From Solimonas sp. (lineage in GTDB: Bacteria > Pseudomonadota > Gammaproteobacteria > Nevskiales > Nevskiaceae), in assembly GCA_030149365.1 (NCBI GenBank), contig JASBRP010000052.1:1-52814 (forward strand): DNA of 52,814 nt. Direction: 5' to 3'. A model generated the notes under the pieces. The model did not search any database and was not told where the DNA came from. It saw only the letters and a program-made list of their open reading frames with translations. The position numbers and the translations under genes are program-made. Each line of letters opens with the position of its first letter. Position 1 is the stretch's first letter. Positions 1-11,568 of this stretch are shown here, one piece after another.

Positions 1-1
1 G

Positions 2-664
2 GTCACCGAGATGATCGCGCGGTGGCGGGAGGGGTACGACGTCGTCTACGGCGTGCGCAAGCAGCGGGAGGGAGAGTCGCGCCTGAAGCGGACGGCGACG
101 TACCTCTTCTACCGCTTCTTCCAGCACATGACGGACGTGGACGCGCCGCTCGACGCGGGGGACTTCCGGCTGGTCTCGCGGCGGGTGCTCGAGGCCTACC
201 GCGAGCTGGGCGAGCAGCAGCCCTACGTGCGCGGGCTCGTGGCGTGGCTCGGCTTCAACCAGACGGGGGTCACCTACCGGCGACCGGCCCGGGCCGCGGG
301 GCGCACCATGTATCCGTACCGCAAGCTGCTCCGGCTCGCCGTGGACGGTTTGACCTCCTTCTCGGACCGGCCCCTGCGCTACGCCGTGGTCGTCGGGCTG
401 GCGGTGGCGCTGCTGTCGGTCCTGGGCATGGCCTGGGTCGTCGTGGACAAGCTCTACTTCGGCGTGCCCGTCGGCTGGGCCTCCCTCATCTTCGCGGCCT
501 TCTTCTTCGGCGGGCTGCAGCTGTTCTTCCTCGGCGTCGCCGGGGCCTACCTGGCCCGCATCTACGACGAGGTCAAGGGGCGGCCGCGCTACGTCGTCCG
601 CGACGTGTGGCACTCGCCCGAGGTGTCGCCCGTCGCCGCCACGCGGCAGCGCGCCGGCGCGTGA
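2..664 (+). CDS. Glycosyltransferase family 2, GtrB/dolichyl-phosphate-mannose-synthase-like, 3' part only
   Basis: The reading frame is open to the left edge of the window, so the N-terminal GT-A nucleotide-sugar part is missing and the first ATG at 11 is probably internal. What remains has the typical second half of bactoprenol-linked GT2 enzymes. The stretch VVYGVRKQREGESRLKR is followed by DAGDFRLVSRRVLEAY, then by a segment running to GRTMYPYRKLLRLAVDG and SFSDRPLR. Two membrane segments follow, at about residues 123-147 and 155-183 counted from the ATG at 11. Such proteins move a sugar from a nucleotide donor to undecaprenyl phosphate at the inner membrane for O-antigen or lipid modification. 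The family is clear; substrate and gene name are not. Confidence 0.8.
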   Translation, partial: VTEMIARWREGYDVVYGVRKQREGESRLKRTATYLFYRFFQHMTDVDAPLDAGDFRLVSRRVLEAYRELGEQQPYVRGLVAWLGFNQTGVTYRRPARAAGRTMYPYRKLLRLAVDGLTSFSDRPLRYAVVVGLAVALLSVLGMAWVVVDKLYFGVPVGWASLIFAAFFFGGLQLFFLGVAGAYLARIYDEVKGRPRYVVRDVWHSPEVSPVAATRQRAGA

Positions 665-711
665 GCCGCTCCCCGTCCATGTCCATCCACCCGTAGTCCC
701 TTCTTCGACGC

Positions 712-1710
<999 letters not shown>

Positions 1711-1727
1711 GCGAACGGCGATTTTGT

Positions 1728-1858
1728 GCTCCCTCTCCCCGTTCACGGGGAGAGGGCTGGGGTGAGGGGCGATCCCCTCGCTGAAGAGACCGGAGCGGGC
1801 ATATCCAAGTGCGCGCCCCTCACCCCCAACCCCCTCCCCGCACGCGGGGAGAGGGAGC
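1728..1858. repeat. Intergenic inverted repeat of the CCCTCTCCCC type
   Basis: The left unit starts GCTCCCTCTCCCC (1728-1740) and is itself a hairpin with GGGGAGAGGG (1747-1756), followed by a GGGTGAGGGGCG tail. The right unit is the mirror image, with CGCCCCTCACCCCC near 1813 and GGGGAGAGGGAGC ending at 1858. Degenerate relatives occur at 24879-24969 and 42136-42161, so this is a dispersed family. It lies between mtnA and the DUF2946 gene and codes for nothing I can see. Confidence 0.75.
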
Positions 1859-1933
1859 GCTGCGCTGCATAAGCTAGGAATAATTGTCCCAGTCCCTCGC
1901 AGCGCCGAATTTCTGCCCTACAATCCCCGGATC

Positions 1934-2332
1934 ATGAGCACCGACACCGCCCCCAGCCTGCATCACCTGCGCGCCTCGCGCAGCGTCGTGCTGCTGTGGC
2001 TGTTGCTCGCGGCGCTGTTCGCCCGCGGCCTGGTGGCGCCGGGCTTCATGCCGCAGTTCGGTGCCGGCGGCATCGGCATCGTGCTGTGTACGCCGCAGGG
2101 CCCCAAGACGCTGTGGCAGGCCGGCGACACCATTGCCGGCGGTGGCCAGCATGCTGGTGGCGAGCACTGCGCCTTCGGCCTGGCGCTGGGCATGGCGGTG
2201 ACCACGGGCCCGGCCTCGGCCCTGCTGGACCTGTCCGCCGCTTCCATACCTGTCTCCGCCCGGCCACAGCCGGCGGTCGTCCCCTGGCGCGAGCGCGGAA
2301 CCTCCGCGCGCGGTCCTCCCTCTCACTCCTGA
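1934..2332 (+). CDS. DUF2946-like small membrane/periplasmic protein
   Basis: A 132-residue protein with one hydrophobic N-terminal segment (about residues 17-36, VVLLWLLLAALFARGLVAPG). The pattern ALFARGLVAPGFMPQF, then IGIVLCTPQG, then GEHCAFGLALG is that of DUF2946, a family often encoded just before TonB-dependent receptors and thought to relate to metal handling. The usual second cysteine of the C-x-x-C-like site near residue 78 seems to be glycine here (HCAFG). A TACAAT hexamer at 1919-1924 may be its -10 box, giving a very short leader. The gap to the receptor gene is short, so co-transcription is likely. Family assignment is by pattern only. Confidence 0.6.
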   Translation: MSTDTAPSLHHLRASRSVVLLWLLLAALFARGLVAPGFMPQFGAGGIGIVLCTPQGPKTLWQAGDTIAGGGQHAGGEHCAFGLALGMAVTTGPASALLDLSAASIPVSARPQPAVVPWRERGTSARGPPSHS

Positions 2333-2415
2333 AGTCGCCTTGCTCCCGCGCGCGCCCGGCGCCGCGGACCCCGACTTGAGCGGCCGCCTGCGGCCGCGTT
2401 CCAGGAGTGATCAAG

Positions 2416-4515
2416 ATGTCACTGCTTCATCCGCAAGCCCGGCCGCTGGCCGCGCTGGCCCTGTTGTTGCCGTTCGCCGTTTCCGCCCATGAAGTCTCCG
2501 AGCCCGGCACCGTCGTGCTCGAGCCGGTGACCGTCACCGGCGAGGCCGCCGGCTCTCCCACCGCGGAGTCCGTGCGCCAGGCCCATGACCGCATCGAGAA
2601 GACGCCGGGCGGCGTCGACCTGGTCTCCAGCGAGGAGTTCCAGGACCGCTACGCCGTCAACCTGCGCGACATGCTGCGCGATACCCCGGGCGTGTTCGCC
2701 CAGACCCGTTTCGCCGAGGAAGTCCGCATCTCCATCCGCGGCTCCGGCCTGAGCCGCAGCAACCACCTGCGCGGCATCCTGCTGCTGCAGGACGGCGTGC
2801 CGGTGAACCTGCCCGATGGCTTCGGCGACTTCCAGGAAGTGGACCCGCTGAACCTGCGCTACGTCGAGGTCTACAAGGGCGGCAACGGCCTGCGCTACGG
2901 CAGTTCCGCCCTGGGCGGCGCCATCAACGTGGCCACGCCCACCGGCCGCACCGCCGGGCAGGCCAACCTGCTGCGCCTGGAGGGCGGCAGCTTCGGCAGC
3001 TTCCGCGAGCACCTGGGCGTGGCGCGCGCCTACGACCGCTGGGACTTCTACGCCGGCGTCACCGCCAACCAGTCCGACGGCTTCCGCGACCAAAGCAATA
3101 CCGACAACCGCCGTTTCAACGGCAACGTCGGCTACCGCCTCGGCGAGAACGCCGAGACGCGCTTCTACCTCAACGTCAACGACATCAACCAGGAGATCCC
3201 CGGCACCATCGGCTACGACGCCGCGCTGCAGGATCCCGATAGCGTGCTGCCCACCGCCAACAGCTTCGACACTGGACGCAACATCGAGTCCGTGCGCCTG
3301 ACCAACCGCACCAGCCTGCCCCTGGCGGGCGGCCAGTTCGAGGTCGGCGGGTACTACTTCCACAAGAAGCTGTTCCACCCGGTTACGGGCGTCATCGTGG
3401 ACAACCAGGGTGACTTCTTTGGCGCCTTTGCCCAATGGGCCGGCGAGGGCAGCCTGCTCGGCCGTCGCAACGAGCTGACGCTCGGCAGCCGCATTGGCGC
3501 CGGGCACAACGACGCGCTGGTCTTCACCAACGTCGCCGGAAGTCGTGGCGTGCAGACCGGCAACGGCGACGAGGAGGCCTCGGAGTACAACCTCTACGCC
3601 GAGAATCGCCTGTGGCTGACGCCGGCCCTGGCGCTGGTTGGCGGCCTGCAGGGCGTGCTGGCGGTCCGCGACTTCACCGACAACGTCAACAACGCCGAGT
3701 CTGCGGACCGCGAGTACAAGGGCGTGAATCCCAAGCTGGGTGTGCTCTATACGCTGGCCGAGCACGTGCAGTTATTCGCCAACGTCAGCCGCAGCTTCGA
3801 GCCGCCGATCTTCTCCGACCTCAACCAGAATTCCGCGGTCGGCACCTGCGCCGGCACCGGTGTCGGTGGCTTTGCCGACCTGGACGCGCAGAAGGCCTGG
3901 ACCGCTGAGCTGGGCACGCGCGGCACCCAGGGCCGCTGGGCCTGGGACCTCTCGGTCTACCGGGCCGAGATCCGTGACGAGGTGCTGCAGCAGGCCTGCT
4001 CGGCCACCACGTCGATCCAGTTCAACGCCGACAAGACCATCCACCAGGGTGTCGAGGCAGGCCTATCCTACAAGCTGCTGAAGGACGTCGCGCGTCCCGG
4101 CGATTCGCTGACCCTGCAGCAGGTCTACAACTACGCCGACTTCCGCTTCGACGGCGACGCCACCTACGGCAGTAACCGCCTGGCCGGCCAGCCGCGTCAC
4201 TACTACCTGGCGGAGCTGCGCTACGACCACCCGGCGGGCTTCCATATCGAAGCCGGCATCGAGCGCTCGCCCTCGGGCCTGACGGTGGACTACGCCAACA
4301 CCCAGGAGACCCCGGGCTACACCACCTGGAACCTCGGCGGCGGCGTAGACCTGCCGCACGGCCTGAGCCTGTTCATCGAAGGCCGCAACCTGTCGGACGA
4401 GCGCTACATCAGCAGCGTTTCCGCCACCACCGACTACAGCACAGCCACCAACCGCAACATCTTCTACCCGGGCGAGGGTCGGGCGGTGTACGGCGGCCTG
4501 CGCTGGGCCTACTGA
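2416..4515 (+). CDS. TonB-dependent outer-membrane receptor
   Basis: The product (699 residues) is a ligand-gated outer-membrane beta-barrel that imports iron chelates or another metal complex using TonB energy. I chose ATG 2416 because AGGAG at 2403-2407 lies 8 nt upstream; the frame also allows GTG at 2407. A signal peptide ends near AVSA-HE (about residue 24). A TonB-box-like EPVTVTGE follows, then a plug domain with IRGSGLSRSNHLRGILLLQDG and a YGSSALGGAINVATPTG motif, then the barrel, ending in an aromatic residue (RWAY). Its stop overlaps the ATG of the PepSY gene by one base. Sequence resembles FecA/FpvA-type receptors, but the ligand cannot be named; the DUF2946 and PepSY neighbours leave iron or copper open. 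Confidence 0.88.
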   Translation: MSLLHPQARPLAALALLLPFAVSAHEVSEPGTVVLEPVTVTGEAAGSPTAESVRQAHDRIEKTPGGVDLVSSEEFQDRYAVNLRDMLRDTPGVFAQTRFAEEVRISIRGSGLSRSNHLRGILLLQDGVPVNLPDGFGDFQEVDPLNLRYVEVYKGGNGLRYGSSALGGAINVATPTGRTAGQANLLRLEGGSFGSFREHLGVARAYDRWDFYAGVTANQSDGFRDQSNTDNRRFNGNVGYRLGENAETRFYLNVNDINQEIPGTIGYDAALQDPDSVLPTANSFDTGRNIESVRLTNRTSLPLAGGQFEVGGYYFHKKLFHPVTGVIVDNQGDFFGAFAQWAGEGSLLGRRNELTLGSRIGAGHNDALVFTNVAGSRGVQTGNGDEEASEYNLYAENRLWLTPALALVGGLQGVLAVRDFTDNVNNAESADREYKGVNPKLGVLYTLAEHVQLFANVSRSFEPPIFSDLNQNSAVGTCAGTGVGGFADLDAQKAWTAELGTRGTQGRWAWDLSVYRAEIRDEVLQQACSATTSIQFNADKTIHQGVEAGLSYKLLKDVARPGDSLTLQQVYNYADFRFDGDATYGSNRLAGQPRHYYLAELRYDHPAGFHIEAGIERSPSGLTVDYANTQETPGYTTWNLGGGVDLPHGLSLFIEGRNLSDERYISSVSATTDYSTATNRNIFYPGEGRAVYGGLRWAY

Positions 4516-5852
4516 TGCTGGCCACGGTTTCGCGCTGGCATCGGCGGCTGTCGCTGCTGGCGGGCATCGCGCTGCTGCTGTGGGCATCGTCGGGCCTGCT
4601 GCATCCGCTGATGTCCTGGACCAATCCCCGAGCGGCGGCCTTCGCGCCGCCGGTCGGGGAGCCGCTGGAGTTGCCCGCGCAGGCGCCCTCGGCGCTGCTG
4701 GAGGCCGAGCCTGCCGGCATCGTGCGCCTGCTGTCGCAGGGCGGGCAGAGTCTGTGGCAGCTCGCCTCGGCAGACCGGCAGCGCCTGCGCTACGTCAACG
4801 CCGCCACAGGCGAGCCCGTGCCGGAGGCCGACCGCGTGCGTGCCGTGCAACTGGCGCGGCACTACACCGGCCTGCAGTCGGCGGCGCTCAGCGAGGTCCG
4901 GCACGTCACGCAGTACGACCGCGAGTACCCCGCGGTGAACCGGCTGCTGCCGGTGTGGCGCGTGGAGTTCGCCGACGAGCGCGGGCTGACCGCCTACGTG
5001 CACACCGGCGAGGATCGCCTGGCCTCGCTGACCGACCGGCGCAAGCGCGTGCTGCTGACGCTGTTCCAGACCGTCCATACCCTGGACTTCCTGGACGGCA
5101 TCGAAGGCCTGCGCCTGGGCCTGGTCCTGGCGGCGGTTGGCAGCGTGCTGGCCATGGCCATGCTCGGCCTGGCGATGCTGCTGGGCCGGCGGGGCCGCCC
5201 CGGTGCTCCTGCCATGCGCCGGCGCCATCGCCTGCTGGCCTGGCTGGCGTGGGTGCCGGTGCTGATGTTCTCGGCCAGCGGCCTGTTCCACTTGCTGCGG
5301 CTGTCGCCGCTGCTGCAGCAAGCCCCGCCGCCTGTCCACGCATCGGTACAGGGCGCCGTGGCCTGGCCGGCGGAGCTGCAGGGCGCGCGCGCGCTGACCC
5401 TGCTGCCCTTGGGCGGCCGAGAGGGCGAGGGCGGGGCGGTCTGGCGGGCCCGCTACGGGCCGCAGAGCCTGGCGCTGTACGATGCCCGCAGTGGCGAGCG
5501 CCTTGCGGGTGGCGAGGCGGGACTGGCGCAGCGGCTGGCCGGTTCGACGACGTCGGCCGGCGCCACGCGACAGGCCGGGTTCTCGCCCGAGTACGGCTTC
5601 GCCAACAAGCGCCTGCCGGTCTGGCGCGTGGAACAGCCGGACGGGCTGGCCTTCGTCGATACCGCCTTCGGCCTGGTGGCGGCGCGGGTCGGCTCGCTGG
5701 ACGTGGCCGAGCAGTGGAGCTTTTCCACCCTGCACAAATGGCAGTTGCTGGATTTCCTGGGCAAGGCTTGGCGCGACGCCGTGCTGAGCGCCGGGGCCGT
5801 GCTGGGCATGCTGGCGGCGCTGTTCGGGCTGGCCCTGCGCCGACGCCGCTAG
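4515..5852 (+). CDS. PepSY-domain inner-membrane protein
   Basis: The 445-residue product looks internally duplicated: SRWHRRLSLLAGIALLLWAS near residue 6 is echoed by RRHRLLAWLAWVPVLMFSAS near residue 235. Each is a transmembrane helix followed by a periplasmic PepSY-like region with KRLPVWRVEQPDG or NRLLPVWRVEFADE motifs. Four membrane helices are visible, at about 10-30, 197-219, 237-257 and 415-435. Such proteins accompany TonB receptors and are thought to help reduce or release the imported chelate, which is inference from genomic context. The start codon shares one base with the receptor stop (TGATG), so translational coupling is likely. Confidence 0.82.
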   Translation: MLATVSRWHRRLSLLAGIALLLWASSGLLHPLMSWTNPRAAAFAPPVGEPLELPAQAPSALLEAEPAGIVRLLSQGGQSLWQLASADRQRLRYVNAATGEPVPEADRVRAVQLARHYTGLQSAALSEVRHVTQYDREYPAVNRLLPVWRVEFADERGLTAYVHTGEDRLASLTDRRKRVLLTLFQTVHTLDFLDGIEGLRLGLVLAAVGSVLAMAMLGLAMLLGRRGRPGAPAMRRRHRLLAWLAWVPVLMFSASGLFHLLRLSPLLQQAPPPVHASVQGAVAWPAELQGARALTLLPLGGREGEGGAVWRARYGPQSLALYDARSGERLAGGEAGLAQRLAGSTTSAGATRQAGFSPEYGFANKRLPVWRVEQPDGLAFVDTAFGLVAARVGSLDVAEQWSFSTLHKWQLLDFLGKAWRDAVLSAGAVLGMLAALFGLALRRRR

Positions 5853-5879
5853 GCGCGGATTTGTGCAGTTTTCCGGGTG

Positions 5880-5909
5880 CCGGGCAGGGGGCGGGCCGCC
5901 CCTGCCCGG
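5880..5909 (+). terminator. Strong hairpin after the PepSY gene, no T-run
   Basis: CCGGGCAGGGG (5880-5890) and CCCCTGCCCGG (5899-5909) form a perfect 11-bp stem with an 8-nt loop. No uridine tract follows, so it is only a candidate terminator or mRNA 3'-end stabiliser. Confidence 0.45.
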
Positions 5910-5932
5910 AGGCCCATCCGGCCCCCGGTTTA

Positions 5933-5941
5933 TGTTAGAAT
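5933..5941 (+). promoter_or_regulatory. Candidate extended -10 promoter for gyrA
   Basis: TGTTAGAAT has the extended -10 form TG-n-TAGAAT about 60 nt before the gyrA start. No good -35 box is seen 17 nt upstream, as expected for extended -10 promoters. It lies just after the PepSY-gene hairpin. Confidence 0.45.
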
Positions 5942-6001
5942 CTATCGACAAATTCCTAGACATAAATCGCGGCTCCGCGCAAGGCGGACGCAGGCTCGCA
6001 T

Positions 6002-8755
<2,754 letters not shown>

Positions 8756-8767
8756 GCGGGCCATGTG

Positions 8768-8796
8768 AAGCCGGCGCCGAACTTGGCGCCGGTTTT
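8768..8796 (+). terminator. Rho-independent terminator of gyrA
   Basis: CCGGCGCC (8771-8778) pairs with GGCGCCGG (8785-8792) around a 6-nt loop. Flanking AAG and TTT extend the stem and TTTT follows at 8793-8796. Confidence 0.8.
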
Positions 8797-8846
8797 GCGA
8801 TCAGAAGGAGCAGGGGCGGGGTCCATCGGGCCGCGACGAATCCAGC

Positions 8847-8872
8847 GGGCCCGGAGACACGCTCCGGGTCCC
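8847..8872 (+). other. Hairpin in the leader of the antiporter gene
   Basis: CCCGGAG (8850-8856) and CTCCGGG (8862-8868) form a stem with a 5-nt loop, extendable by an outer GGG/CCC past one bulged base. It ends 9 nt before the likely Shine-Dalgarno sequence (AAGGGA, 8882-8887). It may be a leader structure; no known riboswitch is recognised. Confidence 0.35.
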
Positions 8873-8895
8873 ACGAAAGCTAAGGGACCCATGCT

Positions 8896-10539
8896 GTGCC
8901 GCACCATACACCCCTGATCGCCACTATCGTCATGGGTCTGGTACTGGCCTTTGTGTTCGGTGCCCTGGCCAACCGCCTGCGCCTGCCACCATTGGCCGGA
9001 TACCTGCTCGCCGGCATCGTCGTCGGTCCCTTCACCCCCGGCTTCGTCGCCGACCCTGGCCTGGCCACCGAGCTGGCCGAGATCGGCGTGATCCTGCTGA
9101 TGTTCGGCGTCGGCCTGCATTTCTCGCTCGACGACCTGATGTCGGTGAAGCGTATCGCCATTCCCGGCGCCATCGTCCAGATGGCGGTGGCCACGGTGCT
9201 CGGCATCGCGCTGGCCTGGGCCGTGGACTGGCCGCTGGGGCAGGGCTTCGTCTTCGGCCTGGCGCTGTCGGTGGCCAGTACCGTGGTGTTGCTGCGCGCC
9301 CTGGAAGAACGAAGGCAGATCGAAACCACGCGCGGGCGCATCGCCGTCGGATGGCTGATCGTCGAGGACCTGGCCATGGTCATGGCCCTGGTGCTGCTGC
9401 CGGTGCTCGCCGGCGTGCTGGGCGGCAAGGTCGAGCCGTCGCCGAGCGGTGGCGAGACCAGCGTGCTCGGTGCCATCCTGCTGACCCTGGCCAAGGTTGC
9501 CGGTTTCGTGGCCTTCATGCTGATCGTCGGGCGCCGCCTGATTCCGGCGGTGCTGCATGTCATTGCCCGCACCGGTTCCAAGGAGCTGTTCCGCCTGGCG
9601 GTTCTGGCGGTTGCCCTGGGCGTGGCCTTCGGCTCGGCACAGATGTTCGGCGTGTCCTTCGCGCTGGGCGCGTTCTTCGCCGGCATGGTGATGAGCGAGT
9701 CCGAGCTCAGCTCCGAGGCGGCGGAGGAGACGCTGCCGCTGCGCGACGCATTCGCCGTCCTGTTCTTCGTTTCCGTGGGCATGCTGTTCAACCCGGAGAT
9801 CCTGGTCGAGCAGCCCTGGCTGGTGCTGGCCGCCTTCCTGATCATCGTGCTGGGCAAGTCCATCGCCGCCATGGTGATCGTGCTGGCCTTCAAGTATCCC
9901 AAGGGTACGGCGCTGACCATTGCCGCCAGCCTGGCGCAGATCGGCGAGTTCTCCTTCATCCTGGCGACACTGGGCGTGGACCTGGGCCTGCTCACCGAGC
10001 CGGCGCGCGACGTGATCCTGGCCGCGGCGATCTTCTCGATCATCGCCAACCCGTTCTTCTTCATCATCTCCGACCGGCTCGAACGCCGCTGGGGCCAGGT
10101 GCGCGCCGTCGGTGCCTTCACCCCGGTCATCTCCGACCACGTCGTGCTGGTGGGCTACGGCCGCGTCGGCAGCGCCGTGGCCGAGACGCTGCGGGCCCAG
10201 GGCCAGTCCTTCCTGGTGATCGAGGAGAACGACGAGCGCGTGCAGCGCCTGCGCGAGCTCGGCATCCCGGTGCTGGTAGGCAACGCCGCCCAGCCCAACA
10301 CCCTCAGGTCAGCCCAGCTGACCAAGGCGCGCACGCTGATCCTGGCCGTACCCAACGCCTTCGAGGCCGGGCAGGTGATCCAGCAGGCGCGCAGCGTGCA
10401 GTCCGAGCTGCCGATCTTCGCCCGCGCCCACTCGGATGCCGAGGTGGACTACCTGCGCAAGCGTGGCGCCAGCTTCATCGTCATGGGTGAACGCGAGATC
10501 GCCCGCAGCATGGTGGAGCAGCTGCGGCTGCCGGCCTGA
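8896..10539 (+). CDS. ybaL: Cation:proton antiporter of the KefB/YbaL (CPA2) type with TrkA-N domain
   Basis: An inner-membrane potassium/proton antiporter family protein of 547 residues (YbaL of E. coli is about 558). The GTG at 8896 fits: AAGGGA lies 8 nt upstream and the first residues (MPHHTPLIATIV) match the YbaL start. About 12 hydrophobic helices fill residues 5-400. They include GYLLAGIVVGPFTPGF and FALGAFFAGMVMSESE, typical of CPA2 exchangers. A RCK/TrkA-N domain begins near residue 415 with the nucleotide-binding motif VVLVGYGRVGSAVAETL, followed by VIEENDERV. It is usually implicated in K+ efflux during electrophile or pH stress; substrate is inferred from the family. Confidence 0.88.
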   Translation: MPHHTPLIATIVMGLVLAFVFGALANRLRLPPLAGYLLAGIVVGPFTPGFVADPGLATELAEIGVILLMFGVGLHFSLDDLMSVKRIAIPGAIVQMAVATVLGIALAWAVDWPLGQGFVFGLALSVASTVVLLRALEERRQIETTRGRIAVGWLIVEDLAMVMALVLLPVLAGVLGGKVEPSPSGGETSVLGAILLTLAKVAGFVAFMLIVGRRLIPAVLHVIARTGSKELFRLAVLAVALGVAFGSAQMFGVSFALGAFFAGMVMSESELSSEAAEETLPLRDAFAVLFFVSVGMLFNPEILVEQPWLVLAAFLIIVLGKSIAAMVIVLAFKYPKGTALTIAASLAQIGEFSFILATLGVDLGLLTEPARDVILAAAIFSIIANPFFFIISDRLERRWGQVRAVGAFTPVISDHVVLVGYGRVGSAVAETLRAQGQSFLVIEENDERVQRLRELGIPVLVGNAAQPNTLRSAQLTKARTLILAVPNAFEAGQVIQQARSVQSELPIFARAHSDAEVDYLRKRGASFIVMGEREIARSMVEQLRLPA

Positions 10540-10545
10540 GTTTTC

Positions 10546-10572
10546 CGGCCGGCCCGCTCAGTGGGCCGGCCG
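10546..10572. terminator. Hairpin between two convergent genes
   Basis: CGGCCGGCCC (10546-10555) and GGGCCGGCCG (10563-10572) form a perfect 10-bp stem. The stop codon of the minus-strand gene lies partly in the 7-nt loop. It could serve both strands, but neither side has a T-run. Confidence 0.5.
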
Positions 10573-11196
10573 ATCCTGCAGCTGGGGCAAGCCCAGCACA
10601 TTGATCGTGCAGAACTTCAGGCCCTGCAGGGCCGCATCGAAGGCGTCCGGCCCCGGCTTCAGTGCTGCCGCCGTGTTCGTGCCAGTCTTGCGGTCCTGCA
10701 CCAGCGCCTGGAAGTGGCGGTAGTGCTGGAGCTGCGACTGCAGCACGGCCTTCGGCGTCAGGCTTGCCGTCATGTTGGCGCTGGCGCACTCGCAGAGCTT
10801 CGCCAGCTCCTCCGGATTCGCCCTCGCATACCCCATCACCGGCAGCAGGTCGGTGTAGATCGCGGGGCAGTGCGCCGGGAACGCGCGGCCGACATGCGCC
10901 GACAGGCAAGAGGCATTCGCCGCCAGGTACTGCATTTCCGGGTCGCTGGAATCGACGGTCACCAGCCGCGCCTCGTCGGTGTCCATGCAACTGCAGATCT
11001 GCGGGGCCGCGATCAGGGCCATCAGTTTCGCGGTAGGCGCCACGGCCGGCGGAGCCGATCGGAGCATCTCCCCGGTCTGTTCGGCGTTCTTCATGCAGGT
11101 GGCACTGGGGCTGTTGCTCGCGGCCGGGTCTGCTGCGGGCGCGAGAGACGCCGACAGCAGCAGTGCGGCGGCCAGGCCATGGCGAAGGGCAATCAA
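10558..11196 (-). CDS. Exported cysteine-rich protein of unknown function
   Basis: I do not recognise this protein. The frame has no ATG near its front. The TTG at 11196 puts a signal peptide (MIALRHGLAAALLLSASLAP) directly at the N-terminus with GGAAG 7 nt upstream, giving 212 residues; a TTG at 11256 would add 20 non-signal residues. The mature part has eight cysteines, including two C-x-C pairs (ICSCMD and LCECAS), an even number that fits disulfides in the periplasm. No membrane segment follows the signal. It is convergent with the antiporter gene and divergent from vapBC. Function unknown. Confidence 0.6.
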   Translation of the reverse strand: MIALRHGLAAALLLSASLAPAADPAASNSPSATCMKNAEQTGEMLRSAPPAVAPTAKLMALIAAPQICSCMDTDEARLVTVDSSDPEMQYLAANASCLSAHVGRAFPAHCPAIYTDLLPVMGYARANPEELAKLCECASANMTASLTPKAVLQSQLQHYRHFQALVQDRKTGTNTAAALKPGPDAFDAALQGLKFCTINVLGLPQLQDRPAH

Positions 11197-11279
11197 GGAG
11201 GGACTTCCGGCGGATCGGGGGCGCGAGCATATCGCCCGCCAGATGTACTGCGCCAATCAGGAACTTCAAACCAGAGATA

Positions 11280-11310
11280 TTGACTAACATGTCCTGTTAG
11301 GTGATAGACT
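11280..11310 (+). promoter_or_regulatory. Promoter with embedded operator of the vapBC operon
   Basis: TTGACT (11280-11285) and TAGACT (11305-11310) form a -35/-10 pair with a long 19-nt spacer. An overlapping GATAGA (11303-11308) would give 17 nt. The spacer holds a perfect inverted repeat, CTAACA-TGTCC-TGTTAG (11284-11300), placed where antitoxin autorepression would act. The start codon is only 7 nt after the -10 box, so the transcript may be leaderless. Confidence 0.6.
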
Positions 11311-11316
11311 AAGTCC

Positions 11317-11568
11317 ATGAATTTCAGTGTCCATTTCGACGAAGCCACGGTAGAGCGCCTCAACAAGGCGGTCGAGCGGGCGGGTGTCACGCGCAACCGC
11401 CTGATTTCCATGGCGGTGCAGGAATGGCTGGCGCGGAACGAGGAAAAGGACTGGCCGGAGACCCTGCTGGCGCACTTCCGCAATCCGGCCCCCGAGCTGG
11501 CGCAGGACACCCTGGACTTCCAGGCCTGGCGCGAGCATCTGGGCGGCCCGGCGGAAACGCGCTGGTGA
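11317..11568 (+). CDS. vapB: Antitoxin, ribbon-helix-helix (VapB/CopG-like)
   Basis: An 83-residue protein. The N-terminus MNFSVHFDEATVERLNKAVE, then RAGVTRNRLISMAVQEWLA, has the beta-alpha-alpha layout of ribbon-helix-helix DNA-binding proteins, and the C-terminal part (DWPETLLAHFRN onward) should bind the toxin. It would neutralise VapC and repress its own promoter. No Shine-Dalgarno sequence precedes the ATG. Its stop overlaps the toxin GTG by 4 nt (GTGA), the standard arrangement for a toxin-antitoxin operon. The vapB name reflects the partner; the DNA-binding type is by pattern. Confidence 0.8.
   Translation: MNFSVHFDEATVERLNKAVERAGVTRNRLISMAVQEWLARNEEKDWPETLLAHFRNPAPELAQDTLDFQAWREHLGGPAETRW

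Noticed and set aside
1875..1895. Possible Fur box before the DUF2946-receptor unit
   Set aside because: The best alignment (TAGGAATAATTGTCC) matches the 7-1-7 consensus at only 9 of 14 positions, too weak beside the hemO site.
2345..2402. GCGGCCGC repeats before the receptor gene as an attachment site
   Set aside because: Two GC-only octamers in a high-GC leader are likely by chance, and no integrase or matching second copy is present.
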